In this document: positions 24,596-33,853 of the stretch, piece after piece
Layout of the letters: the number at the start of each line of letters is the position of its first letter
Position numbering within the stretch: the first letter of the stretch is position 1
From: Planktothrix serta PCC 8927
GTDB lineage: Bacteria > Cyanobacteriota > Cyanobacteriia > Cyanobacteriales > Microcoleaceae
Length of the DNA stretch: 64,000 nucleotides
Direction of reading: 5' to 3'
Assembly: GCF_900010725.2 (NCBI RefSeq)
Contig: NZ_LR734869.1
Location: forward strand, 24,287-88,286
Notes under the pieces: model-generated
Told to the model about the DNA's origin: nothing
The model's input: only the letters and a program-made list of their open reading frames with translations
Database searches by the model: none
Position numbers and translations under genes: made by a program

Positions 24596-27100
24596 TTACT
24601 TCAAAGCTTGTAAATTCTGCCAAGCTGGAATAATATTACCCTGCATCAATTGAGAAACCCCTAATAAAGCTTTAAATTCCGGTTGATTTGGGTTTAATTC
24701 TAACGCAGGTTTTAAAGCTTGTTCTGCTAATTTAGGCTGTAAATTATACAGATAAACAAACGCTAAATAAGCGTGAGCATTCGGATTTTTATTATCCAGT
24801 TGAGTAACTTGTTTTAAAGCTGCGATCGCCCCTTTAGCATCCTGTTGTAAAACATTTGCTAAACCTAAATTATACGCTAAATCTAACCGAAATGGTTCTT
24901 GTTTTAACCGATATTCTAACGCTGTTTCTGCTTGAATTGTATAATCTTGAGTCGGATCATATTGATTAATCCGTCCCACCTCAGCAAAAATCGGATCTAA
25001 CCCTTTAATTCCTTGGGGTAAATTCACCGATAACGTTCTTAACTGCGTGACTAAATCTAATTCAGGTGCAGCTAAAGGCGGTGCTTTAGGATCAATTTTT
25101 AAGGTAATATTAGGGGTTTCAATTTTATAACTTTCCCCCGTTTTTCGGTTTAAATAGGTTGCTTCTAAGCGATAATTTCCAGGGATAATATTAACCGGAG
25201 GAAGCATCGCCATTCGTTCTATTACTTGATAACTTTGATCAGATGAATTAGCATATAATTGTCCCATTCCCATCCCATGATCATGAATCCAAAATGATAA
25301 CCCTTCTTTCTTGGGAGACGTCAACCTCCAGGTTAAAATCACAACCCCCTCCTGCAATTCGGGTAACGATCCTCGCCAGTCATAAGTAACAGGAACAGGA
25401 ACCCCAGGAGGGGCTTGATTCGGGATTAAAAGATTACCTAACTCAACTTTTTTTACCCCAGGCGGGAAAGGTTCTACTTGCACAAAAGGCGTAATTCTTT
25501 GATATAAATTCAAAAAACTATTATCGGGTAATAACCATTGTTTTTTTAACTTAAATTCGGGACTGTTTTCTAACATCTGCATGGTCATCTGTTGAGCATC
25601 TTGCACCCGATCCACTGAACCCTGTTGTCCGCTTTTTGTCACAAACCAAGACAGCGATCGCACATCTTGTAAAACATTCTTTTCCTTTGTTCCAACTTGT
25701 CTCGCATAAACTTGAGAATCTTGTAACGAACCATAATAATTAAAATTATGTTGATTAATTTCTGGCGTTGAAGGTAATACTCCTAAATTTGCTTTTAAAT
25801 AAGGTTGAGATTGAATAATTTCTGCAATTACTTGTTCATTCGGCCAAGGATTTCCTAAATAAACATGATGTTGATTTCCAGGGTTTAAAGTTCTCATCAC
25901 CTGTCTAACAGGATAACTGCCAATTGGCCATAAATTAAAGATCATTAATATTATCCCTAAACTGACTGTTCCCCAGCGAATTTGTCGCCCCCACCGTTGC
26001 GGAAATAACGTTAAGAAATAAGCTAAAACAATCGCTAAAACCGGAAGTAAGGGTAAAGTATAGCGAAAATCCTTATTAATATTTAACGAACTAATGAAAT
26101 AACCCCCAAACCAAAATACCGTTAACCATTTTAAAGAAATCCAGTTTAATTCTAGTTTGGGGAAGTTAGAAAAGGGATGATGTTGTTGATTCCCAGATAG
26201 AGAATAGTGTTTAATAATATAATATAAAAGTCCAATAATCGGAATGATTAATAACGGCCAAGAAACATGAGCCGGAAGTAACTTAAAATAATATGTCCAA
26301 GCGTCTAAACTGGTTAAAGCTGGATCACCTTCGGCGATCGCAGAATCAATCGTTGCTCGTTTTCCTGAAGTTAACATTAATAACCAATTTGTTCTCGCCC
26401 AAGGAAAAATAACGGTGATAGATAATAATAAGGCGATCGCTAATTGTAAAAAACGTTGCCATTGACGATGTTTTAGGATTGCTACTGTCACCCATAATAA
26501 CGGGGTAAATAGGAAAAAAAGAGTTGTTTGTTTTGTTAAAAGAGCGAGTCCAAAGGTTAACCCAAATAGAATAGATAATCCCCAAGATTGATCAGACCTA
26601 GAAAACCACCACAACGTTAAGCAATAAAAACTTAACGTCACCATTGCAGTTAAGGGATAATCTAAAAGAAATTGTAAGCGATGATGATAAAGTCCGGGTA
26701 AAAGAGCAGATAACACCGTTGCCCAAAATCCCACAGAACGGTTAAATAATTGTGTTCCTAAACCATACACTGAAGCGAATAAAATTGCACTGAATAATAA
26801 ATGAACCGCATTAGTTTGATCTAACCCAATTCCTAACACATTCTGAAAGGGAATTGTTAATAAATAGGTCAAAGGGGGCACTTTCGGCGATAGCATCCAC
26901 ATCTGACTCCACCAGTCCCCAGAAAACCATTGCGGCTGTTGCCACACTCGCCAATAATCTAAGGCACTATTGAGATAATCGGCGTGATCCCAAGCGGGAA
27001 CAGAATCATCCATCCTAAACCATAAGCGATCGCTCACCGCCACCAAAAGCCAAATTAAGCTGACCCCAATTAGCTCTGCGGGGGGTTTTTTGTGCTTCAT
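24596..27100 (-). CDS. GT39-like membrane glycosyltransferase with TPR tail
   Basis: An 834-residue protein. The N-terminal about 420 residues hold roughly ten membrane segments and the early loop motif DHADYLNSALDYWR, where acidic residues after the first helix fit the catalytic loop of GT39/PMT-type transferases that use polyprenyl-phosphate sugars. A soluble middle part with beta-rich sequence follows (VKKVELGNLLIPNQ, PVPVTYDWRGSL). The last about 130 residues carry TPR units (YNLGLANVLQQDAKGAIAAL, AHAYLAFVYLYNLQPKLAEQ). Substrate is unknown; cell-envelope glycosylation is the likely role. A HIP1 site lies near each end. It reads leftward as a single gene. Confidence 0.8.
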   Translation of the reverse strand: MKHKKPPAELIGVSLIWLLVAVSDRLWFRMDDSVPAWDHADYLNSALDYWRVWQQPQWFSGDWWSQMWMLSPKVPPLTYLLTIPFQNVLGIGLDQTNAVHLLFSAILFASVYGLGTQLFNRSVGFWATVLSALLPGLYHHRLQFLLDYPLTAMVTLSFYCLTLWWFSRSDQSWGLSILFGLTFGLALLTKQTTLFFLFTPLLWVTVAILKHRQWQRFLQLAIALLLSITVIFPWARTNWLLMLTSGKRATIDSAIAEGDPALTSLDAWTYYFKLLPAHVSWPLLIIPIIGLLYYIIKHYSLSGNQQHHPFSNFPKLELNWISLKWLTVFWFGGYFISSLNINKDFRYTLPLLPVLAIVLAYFLTLFPQRWGRQIRWGTVSLGIILMIFNLWPIGSYPVRQVMRTLNPGNQHHVYLGNPWPNEQVIAEIIQSQPYLKANLGVLPSTPEINQHNFNYYGSLQDSQVYARQVGTKEKNVLQDVRSLSWFVTKSGQQGSVDRVQDAQQMTMQMLENSPEFKLKKQWLLPDNSFLNLYQRITPFVQVEPFPPGVKKVELGNLLIPNQAPPGVPVPVTYDWRGSLPELQEGVVILTWRLTSPKKEGLSFWIHDHGMGMGQLYANSSDQSYQVIERMAMLPPVNIIPGNYRLEATYLNRKTGESYKIETPNITLKIDPKAPPLAAPELDLVTQLRTLSVNLPQGIKGLDPIFAEVGRINQYDPTQDYTIQAETALEYRLKQEPFRLDLAYNLGLANVLQQDAKGAIAALKQVTQLDNKNPNAHAYLAFVYLYNLQPKLAEQALKPALELNPNQPEFKALLGVSQLMQGNIIPAWQNLQALK

Positions 27101-27165
27101 GCTCCTATCCCATCTGCTATTGCTTCAGTCTCATTCACTTTATCAAAAAATTTCTCTCTAGGGGG

Positions 27166-27194
27166 TTGCCAAACTCGTTCAGATTTGCTAGATT
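27166..27194 (+). promoter_or_regulatory. Probable promoter of tRNA-Phe
   Basis: TTGCCA at 27166-27171 and TAGATT at 27189-27194 are separated by 17 bases, the ideal sigma-70 spacing. The predicted start of transcription falls about 10-12 bases before the tRNA. Confidence 0.5.
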
Positions 27195-27212
27195 AGTAAA
27201 AGTGAAAAACAA

Positions 27213-27285
<73 letters not shown>

Positions 27286-27291
27286 CTCCAT

Positions 27292-27327
27292 AAAACCCCT
27301 TAAAGTGTTAACATTTTGAGGGGTTTT
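27292..27327 (+). terminator. Terminator after tRNA-Phe
   Basis: Arms AAAACCCCTTAAA and TTTTGAGGGGTTTT enclose a short loop with GTGTTAAC, and a T run follows the right arm. Immediately downstream of the tRNA. Confidence 0.85.
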
Positions 27328-27433
27328 TCCTTTCTAGCTTCTCAATCTCTATATAGCAGGGAATAGGGAATAGGGAACAGGGAACAGGGAACAGAAATAA
27401 TACTTCTGGCTGTTTCATATCACTTTTAAATTA

Positions 27434-27709
27434 TTACAACCTATTTGGGATTGCTATAGGTGGATGTCTAACAAATGTTTCATCTTGGATACATCCATAA
27501 AAGCGATCGCTTAATTTTGTTCCGTCATCGTTAATAATAATGGGATCGTCAGCACAAATTCCATAGAGTGATGCTAATGATGGGTTTTCATTTTTTTGTA
27601 GGGGTTGATAAACAATAATTGCTTCTACCTCAGTATCTCGAATTTCTGGTAAAGGGATGTGTAAGATTCCATCTTTGCCAATGTGAGATTTTACTTTAAT
27701 ACTTTGCAT
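27434..27709 (-). CDS. Small antitoxin-like protein, copy 1
   Basis: This 91-residue protein and the next gene share nearly identical first 35 residues (MQSIKVKSHIG, then GxLHIPLPEIRDTEVEAIIV), followed by unrelated tails. The shared part looks like a small beta-rich N-terminal domain found in many cyanobacterial antitoxin-like proteins. The tail here reads LYGICADDPIIINDDGTKLS. No toxin partner is adjacent. The pair is probably a tandem duplication with diverged 3' ends. Function is not established. Confidence 0.6.
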   Translation of the reverse strand: MQSIKVKSHIGKDGILHIPLPEIRDTEVEAIIVYQPLQKNENPSLASLYGICADDPIIINDDGTKLSDRFYGCIQDETFVRHPPIAIPNRL

Positions 27710-27744
27710 CTTTACCTCTTATTTTAGAAATTGCTTCTTTTAAA

Positions 27745-27975
27745 TCATAGAAATGCGTCTCTATCGGGTTGTTCTTCTTGAGTCGCTCTTTCTAATGATT
27801 CTCCTTGCCAAGCTCCAAATGTGCTGAGAAATTCAGGCGACCACTGACGTTTTGACGGCTTCTGTACTGTTTTATAAACAATAATCGCTTCTACTTCAGT
27901 ATCTCGGATTTCCGGTAAAGGGATGTGCAACATTCCATCATTGCCAATGTGAGATTTTACTTTAATACTTTGCAT
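27745..27975 (-). CDS. Small antitoxin-like protein, copy 2
   Basis: A 76-residue product with the same N-terminal domain as its downstream neighbour (33 of the first 35 residues the same or similar) and a tail EFLSTFGAWQGESLERATQE that resembles the toxin-binding tails of VapB-like cyanobacterial antitoxins. The 5' regions of both copies contain TTTACCTCTTATT on the plus strand, which suggests the duplicated unit included the leader. No toxin gene lies next to it. Confidence 0.6.
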   Translation of the reverse strand: MQSIKVKSHIGNDGMLHIPLPEIRDTEVEAIIVYKTVQKPSKRQWSPEFLSTFGAWQGESLERATQEEQPDRDAFL

Positions 27976-28010
27976 CGTTGTTTACCTCTTATTGAATTCT
28001 TTTTATCTGC

Positions 28011-28445
28011 TTATTTTAGCAATTGGGGTCTAATTCGATAATTTCGATAGCGCCAATAATCTTTGAGAATGCGATCGTGATCAAAACATAAGTTTTGGGG
28101 AATTCTCCAAGGTTCAAATAGTTCTAAATGTTTAGCATCATCTGCGGCTTGGGGTTCTCCAATTGCAGTGGCTAAAAATACAACACTTAAGGTATGTTGA
28201 CGGGGATCTCGATTCGGATCAGAATAAACATAGAATTGTTCAATTAATTCTACCTCTAATCCTGTTTCTTCTTTTGCTTCTCGAATGGCGGCGGTTTCTA
28301 CTGTTTCTCCATAATCCACAAATCCCCCCGGAATTGCCCATCCAAACGGCGGATTTTTGCGTTCAATTAATACAATCGGTCTAGCAGGACGATCTATTAA
28401 TTCAATAATAATATCAACGGTTGGAGTCGGATTTCGATAAGTCAT
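28011..28445 (-). CDS. Nudix hydrolase
   Basis: A 144-residue Nudix enzyme. The Nudix box spans residues 41-63: Gly41, Glu47, then REAKEETGL with Arg55, Glu56, Glu59, Glu60 and Gly62. These bind metal and cleave nucleoside diphosphate linkages. The preceding [17 protein letters not shown] matches the common ADP-ribose or sanitising branch, but substrate cannot be fixed. The C-terminus continues with [14 protein letters not shown], typical of cyanobacterial members. A stretch of GGGAACA repeats lies upstream (28448-28481). Confidence 0.9.
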   Translation of the reverse strand: MTYRNPTPTVDIIIELIDRPARPIVLIERKNPPFGWAIPGGFVDYGETVETAAIREAKEETGLEVELIEQFYVYSDPNRDPRQHTLSVVFLATAIGEPQAADDAKHLELFEPWRIPQNLCFDHDRILKDYWRYRNYRIRPQLLK

Positions 28446-28560
28446 ATATTAGGGAACAGGGAACAGGGAACAGGGAACAGGTAAGAAAATGCTTCACAGT
28501 CTGGATTTCAGCATTAGTTTTTGTCCTAACCGCCTTGACGGTTAAAACTATCGTATTTTT

Positions 28561-29133
28561 TTAATTTAAAGCATTAGATTGGGGTTTTAAAATTGAGGGA
28601 ATTTTTTCTAAGATTTGGGTGCTTATTTGTTCGGGTGTATCGCCAGAATTAATCATAATTTCGAGATCGGCTTGAGCATACAGAGATTTGCGTTTTTCTA
28701 ATAAGGTTTGTAATTGTTGTTCATGATCGGGATGTTGTAATAAAGGTCGAGTTGTATCTTCTTTTAAACGATTCAAGAGTTCTTCAACGGGAACATTCAG
28801 CCAAATAATAATTCCATGTCGAAGATAACTCCAATTCATTCGTTTGAGAATAATTCCGCCACCTGTCGCAATCACAAATTTTTGATAAGCACAAAGTTGG
28901 GATAAAACTTGAGATTCTATATCTCTAAACGCTTCCTCTCCTTCGGTAGCAAAAATATCAGAAATGGATTGATGGGTAGCTTGGGTAATTAAATCATCTG
29001 TATCAATAAATCGATAACCTAATTGTTTGGCTAATAATTCCCCGACTGTGGTTTTTCCAGCCCCCATCATCCCAATCAGATAAATATTGATTCCGTTTAA
29101 CTGTTTTTGCAAAATTTCTATCCTCGCTTTCAA
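28561..29133 (-). CDS. aroK: Shikimate kinase
   Basis: A 190-residue kinase that phosphorylates shikimate in the pathway to chorismate and aromatic amino acids. Visible motifs: Walker A GMMGAGKTT at residues 21-29, the shikimate-binding DTDDLI at 45-50 with the catalytic Asp pair, IESQVL, the ATGGGIIL loop, and the lid with an Arg-rich segment RPLLQHPDH. Length and order match AroK. Probably a single gene; the next gene on the same strand ends 49 bases before its start. Confidence 0.95.
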   Translation of the reverse strand: MKARIEILQKQLNGINIYLIGMMGAGKTTVGELLAKQLGYRFIDTDDLITQATHQSISDIFATEGEEAFRDIESQVLSQLCAYQKFVIATGGGIILKRMNWSYLRHGIIIWLNVPVEELLNRLKEDTTRPLLQHPDHEQQLQTLLEKRKSLYAQADLEIMINSGDTPEQISTQILEKIPSILKPQSNALN

Positions 29134-29181
29134 TTTAACTTTTGATAATATAGCAGAGAATTACGAATTACGAATTAGCCT

Positions 29182-30003
29182 TTATTTTCGGTTAGGTTCA
29201 TCCTGCTCATCCTCATCTAATCCCCAATCTTCATCATCATCATTAGCCGGATAATTTGGGGGTTCAATATTATCTTGAATTTTAGTTTGAGGAGGAGGGG
29301 TAATAATCCGATAATCTGCATCATAAATCGTTTCTACTTTCCCAACTCCGGTACTACTTGAATCCCGATAGCCATAGGAATAAACTGAACCTGACCAGGA
29401 TTCTGATTGAGGTGGTTTTTCGGTTTCATAAACTTTGGGTTTAGAGGTAAAGGGTTGATTTTCCTGATGATCCCATTGTTCCTGATCAGAAGAATTATCC
29501 GGTGAATTTGAAGCCGTTTGAGCCTGGGGTATTCCCGTCGGATCTTCCGGTTCCCAAGAAGGATTAAAAGGTTTAACTTCTGTTTCCCAATCATCATCAG
29601 AACTTCTGCTGCGAGTGGGTTCGGGATCAGAATTATTAACAGAATTATAGACAGTATAACCCGATGTTTGAGGAGCTTCTGGAGGTGGGGAGGGTTCACC
29701 CCAAGAGGAACTAGGATTAGGGTCTATAGAAGGTTTAGAAGACCGTCGAGATGGGTTTTGAAAGGCGGTAGGGGCGGGGTCTTCCCGCCCCAGATTTCTA
29801 CTAGCAACTTGAAATAATTGGGCAATAATCCCATAAGTTAATATTCCGGCGACGATCGCTATTAAAATCCAAATAGAAAGGGGTAAGGTCGGAAGTTGAT
29901 TTCCTAAAAAATATAAAGATAGAGATGGCGATAGATTTTGAATCGTAAAGATCGCCAAACCTCCCACAAAAATCAGTAAAGTAATCAGTTGTGTAATAGA
30001 CAT
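29182..30003 (-). CDS. LapA-like (DUF1049) membrane protein
   Basis: The 273-residue protein starts with two membrane helices (ITQLITLLIFVGGLAIFTIQ and a second around WILIAIVAGILTYGII) separated by a short loop, the LapA/DUF1049 pattern. The rest, about 200 residues, is a low-complexity, Ser/Pro/Asp-rich cytosolic region with little predicted structure, ending EDWGLDEDEQDEPNRK. LapA-type proteins act in envelope assembly elsewhere; the cyanobacterial role is unknown. Confidence 0.75.
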   Translation of the reverse strand: MSITQLITLLIFVGGLAIFTIQNLSPSLSLYFLGNQLPTLPLSIWILIAIVAGILTYGIIAQLFQVASRNLGREDPAPTAFQNPSRRSSKPSIDPNPSSSWGEPSPPPEAPQTSGYTVYNSVNNSDPEPTRSRSSDDDWETEVKPFNPSWEPEDPTGIPQAQTASNSPDNSSDQEQWDHQENQPFTSKPKVYETEKPPQSESWSGSVYSYGYRDSSSTGVGKVETIYDADYRIITPPPQTKIQDNIEPPNYPANDDDEDWGLDEDEQDEPNRK

Positions 30004-30025
30004 TTTTTAAAAGAAGGAGAGAGGT

Positions 30026-30054
30026 TGTAGAGACTAGCATGGCTAGTCTCTACA
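30026..30054. repeat. Variant of the dispersed palindrome
   Basis: Arms TGTAGAGACTAGC and its reverse complement flank ATG. It shares the outer TGTAGAGAC arms with the elements at 6386 and 18099 but has a different centre. It lies between two leftward genes and may work as a transcript-ending hairpin. Confidence 0.8.
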
Positions 30055-30080
30055 GGGGACGGTATCGACACAATTAAGCT

Positions 30081-32375
30081 TTAGGAAAAATAGGGTTCGT
30101 CGTTATCATCTGAAGCTTCACTGCCTCCCCCCACAGCGACTAAATCAATTTGTTGACGATAGTAGTCTACACTTTTCACCTGAACTTCGACATTATCCCC
30201 TAGACGGTATTGATTGCGATTTTTGCGACCGACTAAGGTTTGTTGACGAGAACGGTATTCATACCAGTCATCTTTGAGGGAGGAAACATGAACCAGTCCT
30301 TCTACCCGTAAAGTTGTACCGCCGGGGGACTGTACCTCAATTTCCACAAAGAATCCATAGGACTGAACTCCGGTAATTAATCCCGTGAAGTTTTGACCTG
30401 TACGCTCCTTCATGAACCCGGTTTTCTTGAGTCCTTCTAAGTCTTCCTCCGCATCCACCGCGACACTTTCCCGTTCACTCAGATGCACCACTAACTGGGT
30501 AAACTGACTTTCTAACTCATGCTGAATTTCCGGGGGGAGCACATTCCAGCTAATTTTGCCATGACAGGAAGAATGTCCTAACTCAACCCGATCTTTAGCA
30601 CGAGTAGAACGGCGATCTCGTCCTTCCTCAAACACCGTTTTTAGTACCCGCAAAATCTGTAAATCGCAATAGCGAGATAGGGGAGAGGTGCAATGGGTAT
30701 AACAGGGAAGTGCTAACCCAAAATGCAGTTTAGCGGTGGTACTGTAAACCGCAGGTTTGAGGGTTTCTTCTAATAAATAACTTAAAACCCGTTCAGCGCG
30801 GCTGCTCGACAATTCTTCGGTAAATTCTTGGAAGGTACTCGGTTGAACTTCCTCGTCCTCTTCCAAAAACAATTCCGTGCCCAAATGGGTTGATAATTTT
30901 GCCAATTCTGACACATCGGATGATTCTGGTGGCGGTTGAACTCGGTAAATTGCCGGAACCGCCAAGGTGTGTAAATGACTAGCGACAATTTGATTCGCTA
31001 AGACCACTAATTCAGAAATCATCGCCCGGGCCGGAGACAAAGAAGATAGAACAATCGGCCCTAGTTCCCCTTCATCATTAAAATGGCAATGGGTATCGGG
31101 TAAATTGAGTTCAAAACTTCCCCGTTCTAAGCGAATTTGGCGCACGGCTCGACTCAGTTCTAACAGATTTTCTAAAACATGGGCAAAGGGGGAAGGTTCA
31201 CCATCGAGAATGGCTTCGGTCTGTTCAAAGGTGAGTTGATGATCGACCCGGACAACACTGGGTTGGAGATCGTATTCAACCACTCGTCCAGCCATATCTA
31301 AGGTAATCATAATCGACACGGCTAATCGTTCCTCATTGGGAATTAATGCCAAGCGATCGCAACACAGGCTTTCAGGATAAATCGGAATCAGTTTATCCGC
31401 CAAATAAATCGCCGTTCCCCGTTTTCGCGCTTCTCGATCAAGATCGCTATCGGGGAGAATATAGTGGGCAGCATCGGCCAAATGAATCCCTAATTGCCAA
31501 TGATCCGATTTTGTTTGTTCAATACTAAAGGCATGATCGATACAGGGGCGACGGTTGGGGGTTTCTGCATCTTTTAACACCGAAAATTCCGGGTTTCCTG
31601 AATCGGGTTGAAAACTAATGGTTAAAACATTGCGAATATCAGCCCGATTTTTTAAGTCTGTTTTTTTCAAGGTGCTAGAAATCGCCTCAGCCTCTCGTAA
31701 AGCGACCGCAGGCCATTTCCGAGGTAAATCGTGTTTACAACAGACAATATCTAAATCATCGGCTTCTTCAGCATCGGAGCCCAGAATTTGGACAACATGA
31801 CCCATCGGCCGATGAACTCCAATGGGATAACGCAAGACTTCAACATGAACTAAATGATCGACGGCTCCGGTGAGTTCGGAGGGATCATTAATTAAGTCCA
31901 ATTCAAATAATAAACGGTCGTCTAAGGGAACGGCGCGATAGCCGGTTTTTGTTTGTTTTATTCGGGCTAAAACTGAAGGATTAGCGCGTTCTAAAATTAG
32001 ATAGACTTCCCCTTCGGGTGAACGGCGACGGCTACCTTCTTTAATAATCCTAACCAGAACCCGATCGCCATTCCAAGCGGTACTCAGATGACTTTCTCGA
32101 ATATAAACATCTTCTGCCCCTTCGGTATCTTGAATGGCAAAACAGAAGCCTTTACTCGAACATCGGAGTTTCGCTTCCACAATTCCTTCTTCTGGAATTC
32201 GGCGATAACGACCTTTATCTTTTTCCAGAATTCCAATTCGTTCTAAAGCATCCAAAGCAATCTGAAATCTACGGAGACTTTCCTCGTCCGGGGCGAGTTT
32301 TTTCTCCAAAGCTTTGGGCGCCACTAATTTATCATCGGAAAAATAAGCTAACAGTGTAGCGATTGAAAAGTCCAT
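30081..32375 (-). CDS. zam: RNB-family protein (Zam/RNase II-like), altered active site
   Basis: From the ATG at 32375 (MDFSIATLLAY) the protein has 764 residues: cold-shock-like N-terminal part, RNB domain (LTISFQ ... IDHAFSIEQ, LGIHLADAAHYI, HFGLALPCYTHC) and a C-terminal S1 domain (GLITGVQSYGFFVEI, GLVHVSSLKDDWY). The length fits the cyanobacterial Zam branch. The usual acidic cluster DxDD reads CIDH at 278-281, and the SPIRRY motif reads SPLSRY, so two catalytic Asp positions and one Arg are changed. The open frame continues upstream to 32534, but that part translates a heptamer repeat and is not likely coding. Confidence 0.85.
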   Translation of the reverse strand: MDFSIATLLAYFSDDKLVAPKALEKKLAPDEESLRRFQIALDALERIGILEKDKGRYRRIPEEGIVEAKLRCSSKGFCFAIQDTEGAEDVYIRESHLSTAWNGDRVLVRIIKEGSRRRSPEGEVYLILERANPSVLARIKQTKTGYRAVPLDDRLLFELDLINDPSELTGAVDHLVHVEVLRYPIGVHRPMGHVVQILGSDAEEADDLDIVCCKHDLPRKWPAVALREAEAISSTLKKTDLKNRADIRNVLTISFQPDSGNPEFSVLKDAETPNRRPCIDHAFSIEQTKSDHWQLGIHLADAAHYILPDSDLDREARKRGTAIYLADKLIPIYPESLCCDRLALIPNEERLAVSIMITLDMAGRVVEYDLQPSVVRVDHQLTFEQTEAILDGEPSPFAHVLENLLELSRAVRQIRLERGSFELNLPDTHCHFNDEGELGPIVLSSLSPARAMISELVVLANQIVASHLHTLAVPAIYRVQPPPESSDVSELAKLSTHLGTELFLEEDEEVQPSTFQEFTEELSSSRAERVLSYLLEETLKPAVYSTTAKLHFGLALPCYTHCTSPLSRYCDLQILRVLKTVFEEGRDRRSTRAKDRVELGHSSCHGKISWNVLPPEIQHELESQFTQLVVHLSERESVAVDAEEDLEGLKKTGFMKERTGQNFTGLITGVQSYGFFVEIEVQSPGGTTLRVEGLVHVSSLKDDWYEYRSRQQTLVGRKNRNQYRLGDNVEVQVKSVDYYRQQIDLVAVGGGSEASDDNDEPYFS

Positions 32376-32843
32376 GTAGCGATTAATCCTCGTTTTCAGA
32401 TCAGGTTTTGGGTTGCGGGTTTCAGGTGTCGGGTGTTGGGTGTTGGGTGTCAAGCCTGCAAGTTTCCGGCTTTTGGGTTTGAGCAAAGAAGTGATTTCTG
32501 CTTCCGGTGACACCGGACACGAAACACCGGACACCTAAGACCCCATCTTCACTCACACCAAGCGGGGAATTTCTCACAGGTTGATTGCAGAACTCCATCA
32601 AGGACAGTGTTACAATCACAGGATGAACAGAAGCCGTCTGTAAGAGGATAGATGCTCAAGGTTGAGGGATGGATTTGACCCTAACATCTAGCCATAAGCG
32701 ATCGGGCTAACTCTGAGCTTGTGGAATAGTACCCAATGTTGATTCCCTGGGTGCTTGTCAGATAGGGTACAGAATTTGTGACGTTTAGCTGCGTAAATGA
32801 CTAATCTTTAATTATATCGTAGTTTGTTTAGGAAATATTAATT
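32376..32843. other. Gap with heptamer repeats and possible small RNA
   Basis: No gene. At 32400-32545 there are short tandem repeats (GGGTGTT and ACACCGG types). From 32640 to 32830 the sequence is not repetitive, is less AT-rich than average and lacks frames, with TGTTACAATCAC near 32606 as a possible -10. An untranslated leader or small RNA is possible but unsupported by clear structure. Confidence 0.4.
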
Positions 32844-33641
32844 ATGTTGGCTCAATTGAGAACTCGTTATCCGACAGGGAGTTTAATTTCGGAATTGCTG
32901 ACGATTTATCAAGGAAAATATGTCGTTCGGGCGATGGTACAAGTGGACGGTGTAATCTTAACAACGGGATTAGCAGCCGCCGATACCGTTGAATTAGCAG
33001 AAGATCACGCCAAGAAACGGGCTATTCAAGCTCTGGGAATGGATACAACTCTACCTAAAATTGCTATTCCCGCCGAACCGTTAAAATCGACCGAGAGGGA
33101 GGTTAAGGATAAAGTTGTCAGTCCTCCCCCCTCAGAACCCGTAAAAACCGATAGTCTTCCCCCAGTGTCTTCTTCTGTTCACTCCGAGGAAACCCCTAGT
33201 CCTAGTATGATCGGGGCGGAGTCTTCTACTTTGACCTCGGATGATTGGTTATCCGCAACCTATATTAATCCTAAAACTGAAACGCCAAAATCAACTCCAG
33301 AGAAAGACGCAAAATCATCCCCTCCTACTGGGTCTAAAGGACGCAGTGCTTCTTTACCCCCAATTCCTTCAACGACGGAGGGGGTTCCAACTTATCCTGA
33401 TGAACCGGAATTTAGTAGTTCATCCGTTGCTTCTAGTCGTCCTCTGGAAACCACAGATTTTTCCTCGGATATTGCTAAAACGGATATTGAATTAAAGCGC
33501 TTAGGCTGGACTCCTGAACAAGGTTCGGCTTATTTACAAAAAACATACGGAAAGCGTTCCCGCCGTCTGTTAACGGATGCTGAATTATTGGATTTTCTGC
33601 ATTATTTAGAGTCTCTTTCCACACCAACAACAGAATCATAA
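32844..33641 (+). CDS. Cyanobacterial protein with dsRBD-like N-terminus
   Basis: The 265-residue protein begins MLAQLRTRYPTGSLISELLT, then YVVRAMVQVDGVILTTGLAAA and AEDHAKKRAIQALG, which together resemble a double-stranded-RNA-binding fold (beta strands followed by an Ala/Lys helix). Residues 75-210 are Ser/Pro/Thr-rich and likely disordered. The last about 45 residues (ELKRLGWTPEQGSAYLQKTY, LTDAELLDFLHYLESL) form a conserved-looking helical module. I do not know the family by name. It is a single gene in its own transcription unit, divergent from the RNB-family gene. Confidence 0.7.
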   Translation: MLAQLRTRYPTGSLISELLTIYQGKYVVRAMVQVDGVILTTGLAAADTVELAEDHAKKRAIQALGMDTTLPKIAIPAEPLKSTEREVKDKVVSPPPSEPVKTDSLPPVSSSVHSEETPSPSMIGAESSTLTSDDWLSATYINPKTETPKSTPEKDAKSSPPTGSKGRSASLPPIPSTTEGVPTYPDEPEFSSSSVASSRPLETTDFSSDIAKTDIELKRLGWTPEQGSAYLQKTYGKRSRRLLTDAELLDFLHYLESLSTPTTES

Positions 33642-33853
33642 AGGGATTTTGACACTAGAGGAAGTGACTCAGAATCATTGCGGATTGATGAAACTATCAT
33701 ACTTTCAATTCCGTTATCAATGTTGATGTGACCCATAAAGTGTAAATCCTGATTTAATCGATTCAAATCAGCCCAGGAATTTCTGATATCAGAAGTTCTG
33801 GCTGGATAGAATTCCGGTTATAAGAAATAACCCTTTTTCTCCGCAATAGTTAA

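Noticed and set aside
32376-32534. N-terminal extension of the RNB-family protein
   Set aside because: It translates the heptamer tandem repeat (NTQHPTPETRNPKP); the ATG at 32375 fits the family start.
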